A stretch of DNA of 64,000 bases, taken from Amylostereum areolatum (taxonomy: Eukaryota; Basidiomycota; Agaricomycetes; Russulales; Stereaceae). Positions 44,273 to 52,978 of this stretch are shown here, piece after piece (the first letter of the stretch is position 1; each line of letters begins with the position of its first letter). The stretch is from positions 1,116,001 to 1,180,000 of the forward strand of contig SAXG01000004.1 of the NCBI GenBank assembly GCA_012932865.1, read 5' to 3'. The notes beneath the pieces were generated by a model that saw nothing but the letters and a program-made list of their open reading frames with translations, was not told where the DNA came from and did not search any database. The translations under genes were made by a program, and so were the position numbers.

Positions 44273-44392
44273 TTAGGGTTAGGGTTAGTGCGACGAACCA
44301 ACCTGTGCACGCCTGCATGGTGGCAGATGGTGGCTTGCATGAGTCTGTGAGGGGTTTTTTAGGTTGGTTTGTCGTGCTAACCCTAACCCTAA
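44273..44392. repeat. 120-bp hairpin tipped with telomere repeats
   Basis: The left end is ttagggttagggttag and the right end is its exact complement, ctaaccctaaccctaa. Inside them a further 16 bp pair with three mismatches (gcgacgaaccaacc against ggttggtttgtcg). The arms are about 32 bp and the spacer about 56 bp. TTAGGG is the usual fungal telomere repeat. No target-site duplication is obvious. Confidence 0.8.
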
Positions 44393-44534
44393 CGATCTCA
44401 GACCTGCAAATTGAAAGGATCCGAGTTTTGTCATGGCTCTACTTATCGGCCGTATCATTACATTATAAGTCACCGTAGGTGTTACAGTGGTGTCTATGGA
44501 TGTATGAATGGCATGGGCGAACTTGTCGCGTATG

Positions 44535-45647
44535 TTAAGTCATTTCTCCAGGTTTGTCCTCCAAGGTCTTCTGTTCCGCCAGGACATCCCTCCAGGACAC
44601 CCATTCTTTGTCGGGGACGAAGACAGGCAGATAGTTCCAAATTCGAGGCTGGTATACGTTGCGCTCCTTGGTGTCCCGATCGGCGATGCATGCGTCGCAG
44701 ACATCTTCCAACAAACCCCCATGTTCATCGCTAGTGGTGATAAAGATGTCCATCCTGAGGTGGCGATAGGTAGTCCACATGATGCGTAGGATCCACGCTT
44801 GACACCCCATGCAATCATCGAGTTTGCGTGGACATTCTATGGGATCGTCGTCGAACATGGTGGCCGTTCCGATGTCATCGTCCATGCTTTCCTCTAGCAT
44901 GTGGCGGAAGAGCAAGATTTCCCGTTGCACGTGTTGAGAAACCTGAGCGCGCAAGCCGCCGTGTTGTGGAACGCCATTCAGGATAGCGTCGACCCCGAGG
45001 AGAGCGGATTGATATAAGGCGCCGGGAAGGATAATGGGGAGATCGAACTCGTGGCTGATTTCGACGCCTACGACGGGGTTGAAATTAACGGGCAGCGCTG
45101 TTCGTCGGAGGGTTGACCGATAGGTCTCAATGGTTGACGGGAATACAAAAGTAAGATAGTCGACGATTTCTTGACGCAGGCCATCTATCATATACTTGGT
45201 GCAAATGCGCAGAATTCCCGAGATGGTGGTGAGCGTGAAGGTCTTCTTATTCTGCCCATATCTGCGGCGGCACAGAATCCGTAGTAGTCAGCACCGGCAA
45301 GTATTATATGTAACAGGGTCGTGTTCTCACGTTCGGAAGTATAGCATTTTTAATGTCTGATACATGTCGTCTGCGTCGTCCTGAAGTCGAAGGACGGTGC
45401 ACCCATCGTAGGTCTCGTCGCCGGAGGGAGAGCCGACGGAGAACATGTCTCGAAAGACGGTGGAGTGTAGCGAGAGGATGCTTGGATGCAAGCGAAACCC
45501 GAACGGGTCGCACATCAGGATAATGGACCCATCCTGGAACCAGAAATCAGGGTGGGGCGTGATATCTTTGTCGCTGTCGGCTGGTGAAATTGTACCCAAC
45601 TCTGAGTCGGTGCGACGGCGTTTCGAGGCAGTGGATGACACGTCCAT
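44535..45647 (-). CDS. BTB/POZ domain protein with C-terminal Cys pairs
   Basis: Exons 45647-45331 and 45261-44535 give about 347 residues. The N-terminus has SKRRRTDSE, then the BTB domain: DFWFQDGSIILMCDPFGFRL and HSTVFRDMFSVGSPSG. The intron at 45262-45330 joins YFRT to YGQNKKTFTL. C-terminal Cys pairs are CPRKLDDCMGC and CDACIADR. It sits between two P450 genes, on the same strand as both. Confidence 0.88.
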
Positions 45648-45985
45648 GAAGCTACACGTTCAGTCGAATAAGCATATCGCACCCTGCACATGAGAGATTT
45701 GAATTCTCCCGTCAGAAACGCACCGTATAGCGAGTGGTTCAAAAGTGACAGCGCTCAGGTTGACGCAAATGTATAGCAAGTGCTTCGACTCCGGTCCGAA
45801 CTGTAGAATGGCCATCACCGTGAGCGAATGGAAGTCAGGCTGTCTTATGCCATATGAAAACGCACTCTGTTTCTTCTTTTTTTCCCTAGCTTTTGCAGAA
45901 TAAACGTTTGCCTGTAGTGCTGTAAGCTCAAGGTTCTGGACGTGACTGAGTCTGTTGCGTGGCGAATCGCGACAGCTTCGTGGTC
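45648..45985. other. Upstream region between BTB gene and relic
   Basis: No gene is seen. It leads into the E-box palindrome and TATA box that face the BTB relic on the plus strand. Confidence 0.4.
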
Positions 45986-46022
45986 AAAACGCGTAGCACG
46001 TGCTACGCGTTTTAGCGTATAA
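45986..46022 (+). promoter_or_regulatory. 28-bp perfect palindrome centred on an E-box, plus TATA box
   Basis: Positions 45986-46013 are a perfect 28-bp palindrome (half-site aaaacgcgtagcac) whose centre is CACGTG, the core site of bHLH factors. The TATA-like cgtataaat follows at once (about 46015-46023). The downstream reading frame is a decayed BTB gene, so the promoter may be an orphan or serve an unseen transcript. Confidence 0.6.
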
Positions 46023-46023
46023 A

Positions 46024-46661
46024 TGCGGAGTGCCCGCCCTTATCTTTCTCCTTGAGTCCACGGAGACGTACTTGTGTTTGTTCACCTCTCCGATGCTCGA
46101 TACTCAAACAACCCTGTTCAAAGCTCGGGAGCAGCTGAAAGTTTATCCTGGTTACCTCAGGCTTTCATCTGGAGCTGTTCAGATACCTGGTTTCAACCCG
46201 GCTGCGACATCATCGGCTTCCGCGTTCCCCAGGCCCCCCTCCTTCTTCATTCCTGCATTTTCCAGGACATGGTCTCTTCGTGGATTCTCAACAGGCTCCC
46301 CCCCCTCCCCTAGAGTGCGCTCTTCCTTTTGGTCATATTGGGCGAATTACACTTCAACCCCTCCATCCTTCTTCCAGCTGGTCAGTACCTGATGACACGA
46401 ATGAATACCGGCGTCGTTTTAAATTGTGAAGAAACCAGTTCCCACCTCGCCAGGGCCTTCATCAGCTGTCCTCTTGAAAGGAGGCTTCGAGCTTCTGCTC
46501 ATCGCACATCGCCCTGTTCGTGCCTTCGTCTTCGTCTATCTGTACAATCATTTCCCTTCTTGCCCGTAGGCTGTAGCTCCCCTAAAACAGTACTCACGTC
46601 CTGCGAGCGAATCTTATTGCGGCTGTATACAGTTCAGGCCAACGAAACGCGAAGCCTTTAA
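46024..46661 (+). pseudogene. BTB gene relic
   Basis: DTWFQPGCDIIGFRV and LLLHSCIFQDM in one frame match the BTB motif seen in the intact copies (D-F-W-F-x-D-G ... H-S-x-V-F-R-D-M) but with residues missing. Further on, FNPSILLPAGQYLMTRMN in another frame resembles the second-exon motif (IxLPxALYxSAxx). Frames are broken and no full model is possible. Confidence 0.45.
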
Positions 46662-46805
46662 GCAATATCACGACAGCACCGATAAATAAATACAGTAACA
46701 GAGAGCTAGTCTCATACCGAGGCCGCAACTCGTGCCGTTGAGGGGTTTGGATCGAACCTATACAGAGCGCAGAAAATAGCGAGACGCGAGTCTTACATTG
46801 CAAGC

Positions 46806-49114
46806 TCATTCCAATTTCACGGGTCGAATGAGCACTGGAAGTTGTGGTCCCGCTTCGGGATTACCCTCGATCGACGGGCGGCCTACAATCATCGTCTTGC
46901 GGACAATATCGTCTGGTGATATGGCGAGCTCAAACTCGAAAGCACGTATAAGCGTGAAGAGCAGAGCTTTCATCCTGTTTCATGCTGATCAGTATGGCGA
47001 GCAGCAGACAGTGAGTAGGCAACGACGTACTCAACAGTGGAAAAGCGGAAACCAATGCACGCATGTACACCGGCAAGGAATGTAAGAAGGTTCCCCCAGA
47101 CGCTGGGCATCGTGTTCGTGGTGGCAGGAAGGTCTTCCCAACGCTCCGGCCTTGCGCACCAGCAGTCAGCGAGCGTCACCGAGACTGAATATTCACCACA
47201 CTCACCGGAACTCGTTGGCGTCCTCCCCCCAAATCTCGGCCGATCGATTTAAGAGCCGAATGGGAACGGTCACTACGTCCCCCGCCGCGACGCTGATCGG
47301 GGAATAAGGACACTGTTCATTCAAAGGTGAAACACGGGGTGGACGCACCGAATTGAATGCTGAGTGACGCCGTGTTTATCTACTATGGGACGGCTCAGAG
47401 GTATCAGCTCGTCCTGCATAGCCACGCGCTGTGTTGCAGAGACCGGCGGATACAAACGGAGGGCCTCGCGGACAACTGCATCGAGGTATTTAAGCGAGTT
47501 GAGTTCGTCCATCGAGGGCTTATCGTTAGGGTACGCGGAGAGTTCTTCACGGAGCTTAATTTGAACCAGGGGGTTACAAGAGAGAGCGAAGAGTGTCCAG
47601 GTGACTGCAGTGCTGGTGGTTTCGTGACCAGCCATAATGAATGTGGGGACCTCTGTTCAGCTGGGGTGAGCATCGGTGGCGCGACCACTGGAGCGATCTG
47701 TACGTACGCGAAAGAATCTCCTCGTCGCTCATGCGCATTCCTTCAGCCATGTCCGACGCCATGTTCGCCCTGATGAGAAGACTGAGCAAATCGTGCCCTT
47801 GGATACTGTCTTTGGCAACTGAGACCCCGTCAGACGACTCAGCGAGCACGGCAGCCTTCTTTTCCGCAATAAGATGCGACCCGATCCGACGAATGGTTTT
47901 CAGGGAGGCATCTCTTTTGCAACTCCGTGAGCTTGGCTGCCAGTTGAAGCACAGTAAGTCGCGAACGATCAGGTAGTGGCGGTCAGCTTACGATGATTCG
48001 AGCAAGGGGAAAGAAATGCTGTAAGACGAAGAGCACTGTACGCGCAGATGCACTGATGGTAGTGTTCACAGCATCGTAGAGCTCGTTCGGCTGTTCGTCA
48101 GATGTGTGCAAGGCGTCGAAGGAGTAATTGAAACCTAAAAGGAGTGTGTTGGAATATCCGATGATAACAGTGGCAGACAAGCTTACCAGTGAGGCCGATG
48201 ATGTCTAAAGTGACTTTGTTTAACCAAGCAAAGATATTGACGCGATGTCTACCATCCTTTCTCGTCGTGGAAGACGCCTCAGCCAGAAGGATGTCTCGAA
48301 GCTGTTAACAGGTATTTTAAGTGTGTTGGTCGGCGCGGCTAACCGTATGACTGTACCTCGATAGACTTCTCAAGAAATATGTCGGCGAACTTGCGTATTT
48401 GGGTAGGACCAAACGCGGGGTTCTGCAGTCTTACTGAGCACCAAAGTAAAAGACACAAGACAGATTTTCTTACCATAACTTTGCGCTGAAGGGGGACGAT
48501 GGTCGTCAAATGCTGCGAGGAAATGAGCGATAGACAGTCGCACCTGCCGTTTATGTGCTGCACCTAAGGAGATTCACCGTAAGTCTGCATAAACAGAACC
48601 AATCAACGTCGCCTGCCTTCTTCAAAAAGCAGGCCTGTAAACGCTTTTAGCACACGTAGTTCCAACAGAATGCTAGACAAACCTCTGCCAAGGACGGAAC
48701 CCAAAGTGTGCCGTAGTACTTCACTTTTCTGGAAAGCACCCTGCGACAAGACGTAGTTGACTGCCTTAGCGTCTAGAGCCATGAGCTTCTGAGTCTGAAA
48801 GATATCCCATGGGTGAGGCTGTGAGCGAGTCTGCCCCAACAATCAAAGTTCATGTGGCCTACCCCCAAAAACGAGTGGTAGCGAAATATGGGGCCATATT
48901 GACGCGCCCAATCCTCCATCTTGCGCGTGGATTCAGGCTCTGATGAATGTTTGAAATTTCCTCGGAACCACGAATCGCGCTTAGGGCCGGGAAGGGAACG
49001 AAGAGGGGATAATGTTCCGCGGAGACGCAGCCGAGCAAAGACGAAGAGTGCGTAGGTGAGCACGCAGGCGAAGATGGCAGAAAAGATCATTAGTGTTGGC
49101 TCCGCGAGTGACAT
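46806..49114 (-). CDS. Cytochrome P450 monooxygenase 2
   Basis: The membrane anchor is MSLAEPTLMIFSAIFACVLT. A basic Pro-rich hinge follows (LRSLPGPKRDSWFRG). [19 protein letters not shown] is the I-helix motif, VVREALRLYPPV the ExxR helix, and RPERWEDLP precedes FLAGVHACIGFRFSTVE (haem loop). Note AGV in place of the more usual SGP. It ends ...LPVLIRPVKLE with TGA at 46806-46808. Many short introns are used. It is similar in order and motifs to P450-1, suggesting an old tandem duplication with a BTB gene between. The substrate is unknown. Confidence 0.92.
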
Positions 49115-49577
49115 TGTGGGTGAGACAAGCAGTGAGAAAGAACCGCTCTACTGCTGTAGGGCCTGCGCAGTGCGAGTCCTATGATAGTAATGCAATTATG
49201 ATCATGGTAAGTGAGCAACACCCGTAACGCGTCAGCGTGAGTACTGTGGTCTTACCGCGGGGAAGGGGACTTTGAACCTTGAAGGTTGAGGGAGAAGAGA
49301 CACAAATACCAAGATTTGACTTTGAGGTTCATATACTCGAGCAGAAAGACGGTCTCCGGCAGTGCTCCTGCTCTCCGACGGAAGGACGGGTGTAGAGTCT
49401 AGACCTGTGTAGACCAGTATGTAGGATGCACGTGACCAGCTGCTGTAATTTCGCTGCTCGGCTCCAGCAGCGTCAAGCAGCGTGCTGCACATTTGCACCA
49501 GCCACTCTACTCCTGCGCCGTCACCTATCTCACGACCCTAAACGACCCCACTCTTCACGCGAAAGCGAAAATCCAAC
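49115..49577. other. Divergent promoter region of P450-2 and ZIM17
   Basis: The two start codons face away from each other across 463 bp. No gene or clear TATA box is seen. Confidence 0.45.
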
Positions 49578-50150
49578 ATGCTCCCATCTCGACTCTTCAG
49601 GAACACTGGCATCGCGCCTCGTCTTCGCAGTCTGGTCACACCATCATCATCTCTCCCTGCTTCAATATCAGTTCAGCTACGTTTCCGTCTAGGCGTCCTT
49701 CGACATCATTCCTCCGATGCATCACCATCTATCGGCGCACCGAGCAACTCTTCAGCAACATCGTCCTCAGGAACCACTACGACCCAAAAGATCCAGATCC
49801 AGCCAGAGGAGCCGAAACTCTCCCTGACGTTCACATGCACGGTACCGAATTGTGGTACGCGGTCTACACACCAGTTTACGAAGAGAGCGTACGAGAGAGG
49901 GATAGTCCTGGTTGAGTGTCCGGGGTGCAAGAACAGGTGCGTCTTTTGCACTCATAGTCCACGTTGCACATTTTGCTGAATCTGTCGGTCAAGGCATCTC
50001 ATTGCAGACCATTTGGGATGGTTCAAGGAATCAACGGAAGATGGGAAGCTCAAAACCGTAGAGGATCTTCTCCGAGCAAAGGGCGAGACCATCCGCCGGG
50101 GTCGCGTGGACGCAGGGGGCGACGTAGAGTACATACCCGACGAGTCTTGA
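49578..50150 (+). CDS. ZIM17: Mitochondrial DNL-type zinc finger protein Zim17/Hep1
   Basis: Zim17 keeps mitochondrial Hsp70 proteins soluble and helps protein import and Fe-S assembly. An Arg/Ser-rich targeting peptide (MLPSRLFRNTGIAPRLRSL...) is followed by LTFTCTVPNCGTRSTHQF and VECPGCKNRHLIADHLGWF, the two CxxxxC/CxxC zinc arms and the DNL/DHLGWF signature. An intron inside CKNR|HLI ends at tcaag. A nearby cattgcag would break the motif. The end is ...VEYIPDES. Length is about 168 residues, normal for the family. Confidence 0.95.
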
Positions 50151-50254
50151 AGGCGTGCACATCCAATTCTCCTCTCATGCGCATGCCTTCCAGTGGTATG
50201 CATATAATCTATGGATGAGATGGGGTACGTGTATGCGTGCGCGTAATATCGTGC

Positions 50255-50887
50255 TCATGCCGCCTGTGCTGCAGCCTCTGCGTCAGATTTGGGAACAATA
50301 TTGTGCTGCTGGAGAAGCTGCTCCAGCTCGCCCGACTGGTGCACTGGAGGATATTTAGACATACTGTATACGTATTATAATGAGACCACACTACTCACTA
50401 TTGATCAAGATGTCGCACCCGCCGACGAATTCTGACCCCACGTACAGCTGAGGGATTGTGGGCCAGTCGCTGCATTATAGCCGGAGTTACTCACAACGTG
50501 GAGGGAAAGAAGGTGGTACACGTACGAGAACTCCTTGATCCCATTCCGCAGCTCTGAATCCTCTAGCACGTTGTACGTCTGCATCTTTTCTGGGGGTACG
50601 CCGTGTAGGTCAAGAATCTGGATTGCTGCGCGCGAGAAACCGCATTGGGGTGCATCGGGCGTGCCCTTCATGAAGAGAACAAGTGGTGAACCATCGACAG
50701 CCTTCTGGATTTGTGCACGCGCCTCGTTGGAGAGCAGACGGCGAAGGAGGTGGGATGCAGAAGTGGCCTGGGAGGGCGCGAACGCCGAGCGAGCAAGAGG
50801 GGTAACCTATGCAGGCCGTATGAGTGGGAAATTCGGAAAGAACAGCCCGGTAAGACGTACCGAGGACCTAAGAGCACTACGGAACAT
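50255..50887 (-). CDS. GRX5: Mitochondrial monothiol glutaredoxin Grx5
   Basis: Grx5 carries Fe-S clusters from the scaffold to target proteins in the mitochondrial matrix. The presequence is [38 protein letters not shown] has the single-Cys CGFS active site. [18 protein letters not shown] and CDIL bind glutathione. Introns lie near 50807-50860, 50463-50518 and 50347-50402. It ends ...EAAAQAA at 50255. It is convergent with ZIM17, 104 bp apart. Confidence 0.96.
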
Positions 50888-51159
50888 GATGGGTTGGATG
50901 AGAGATGGGTGGGAGACGAGCAGGAGGCTGTAGGAGGTGAGAGACGTGGTTTCTCAGCAATGCGAGCCGCTCGGGCGGAGAGTGCCAGCCGGTGCCAGCT
51001 CTCGGGGACGGATACAGCAGATATTATGTAATTTATCGGTCCATGATTGGCCCCGGGAAAGCCGGTCAACCTCTTCCCCGCGTAGAACTTCCTCATGAAT
51101 CTCTTCAGACTGCCTTTCTGTCCAACCCTCCTCCCGCTGCATCATCTGCCTCCTCAACC
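50888..51159. promoter_or_regulatory. Bidirectional promoter of GRX5 and the HSD17B10-like gene
   Basis: Only 272 bp separate two divergent start codons, both of likely mitochondrial genes, so a shared promoter is likely. No TATA box is obvious. Confidence 0.45.
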
Positions 51160-52101
51160 ATGAAGGCCGGCGGCAGAACATTCATTGTGTCTGGTGGGTG
51201 AGAACATTATCATCGCTTGGTGGAAGTAGAAAGCACTCGTGACGGTACATCTCTCCAGATCCTCAGGACTAGGTCTCGCGACTGTCGAATATCTGCTCCA
51301 GGAGAACGCATATGCTGCCATCCTCGACTTGAAACCTCCTGAAGGGCTTTCGGGCCCTCACCTGAAGTTTTGGAAGATCGATATCACTAACAACGATGAA
51401 GTAGCCGCCGCGGTGGATGGTGCTGTTGCATGGACAAAGGAGACGGACGCACCCTTGGGCGGGGTCGTCAACTGTGCTGGCGTCGGAGTTGCTGCCAAGG
51501 TATGTTTTTCAGCCGCGCGTCATTCTCCTCATAGCTGACATACCGGTCAAGATTATTGACCGAGACGGCGAGCCGCATTCGCTGGACCTCTGGAAATTCG
51601 CGCTCGACGTCAACCTGACCGGGACGTTCAATCTGACGCGCCTCGCGTGCAAGCATCTGATCGATGTTCAGCCCAGAGATGCCGACGGGGAGCGCGGTGT
51701 GATTATCATGGTCGCAAGTTCTGCAGCGGTGCGTCTTGTCGCTCGACTCGTTTACAATTTCACGTCTCATCACGCGCGCACAGTTCGAGGGCCAGCCAGG
51801 TCAACTCGCATATGCCGCCTCAAAGGGCGCACTTGTCAGCATGACACTACCCATGGCTCGCGACCTCGGCCGCTACGGTATTCGCGTGGTCACCATTGCC
51901 CCTGGCGCGTTCACATCGGCCATGACGGACAAGATGCCGCCGAAGACCCAAACCAGCCTCAAACGCGACCTTATATTCCCCAACCGACTCGGGGTGGCCA
52001 AGGAATTTGCGCACACCGTCAAATGGATTGTCGAGACTCCGTACGTCAACGGCGAAACCTACCGAGTAAATGCCGCCGCGAGGCTACCTGGAAGATTGTA
52101 A
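51160..52101 (+). CDS. 3-hydroxyacyl-CoA dehydrogenase type 2 (HSD17B10-like SDR)
   Basis: This short-chain dehydrogenase would use NAD to oxidise 3-hydroxyacyl-CoA in beta-oxidation or branched-chain amino acid breakdown. MKAGGRTFIVSGGSSGLGLAT holds the nucleotide-binding GGSSGLG, split by an intron (about 51196-51256). VNCAGVGVA holds the structural Asn-Asn/Ala motif. VASSAAFEGQPGQLAYAASK carries catalytic Ser and the YxxxK pair. The sequence order FEGQPGQLAYAASKGAL is characteristic of the HSD17B10 branch. Three introns are used, with about 255 residues in total, ending LPGRL at 52101. Confidence 0.92.
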
Positions 52102-52978
52102 CATCGCTTTGATCCCAGAATATACACAATGTATACCACTTTTACACGCGTGTTCCGCTCGTCGCATGGTGTGGGCCCTTGGGCTTGTTCGAACGTTCCC
52201 GGATGGTCTTTGAGCCTGCCAGGTCAAAGCACGAGCGTCCCCGAATTCTTTGTTTTCGACTGACTGACTTCCATTTCCCCATCAATATCCGCAGTTCCTC
52301 TCCGAGAACGACGGCTAACCCCATGATTACTTTTTTTTGCCTCGTGTCATAGGTGGCAAAGCGGTCATGGAACTTGAAGCAGCGCATCGCTGCCTCGTGT
52401 AGTGCCACCAAGCTCCCTTGCCACCTACACAGACGTATCTCCCTTGCCACCTACACCGCCTATCAACTCCAGGGCGCTCGTTATCTTTTGGTCAGAGGGT
52501 GCGTTCAGGTTTTGATTATTGTATTCGCGTCTCTGAGTCTTCGTCACGGTCCCAGTGGACGTCCTTGTTCTCTGGTGCGCTAGGACCTCATGTCGTAGGG
52601 TATCGTTATTGTGGACCACTAGACATAAACAATCATAAGGAGAATAAAAATGTCAGGGTAACGGTTACGCATCGGGTGGCTGTGACTAGGAGAGGTACGG
52701 TCCTTGTTTTTTATCGTTCTGGTCGGACTGTGACAACTGGCTAGTGGCTTCTCAGGAAACGCCTCCGTTTTGTCGGGGCGGCAAACCCGAGCCCGCACCT
52801 CAGCAGGAGGTGGTGCGCCCTAACCAGGCAATTTCTGCCCAGAAGTTTGGACACACTTTCGCCTTTATAATGGCCTCAACGTGGGCCTTTCCCTACGTCT
52901 ATCTCTTTCCCTCCATTCACACCCTCCACAATCATCTGCTCACAACCTCTCAATCGCGTCTTCAAGAGCCTCTCCACG
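52102..52978. other. Intergenic, with short direct repeat and TATA box
   Basis: A 17-bp motif, ctcccttgccacctaca, occurs twice near 52410 and 52438. A TATA-like tttataat at about 52862 lies 117 bp before the ATG at 52979 and probably serves the next gene. No other gene is supported. Confidence 0.4.

Noticed and set aside
52142..52450. 102-residue minus-strand frame as a gene
   Set aside because: No motif, no clear start context, and it lies in the 3' flank of the SDR gene with short direct repeats.
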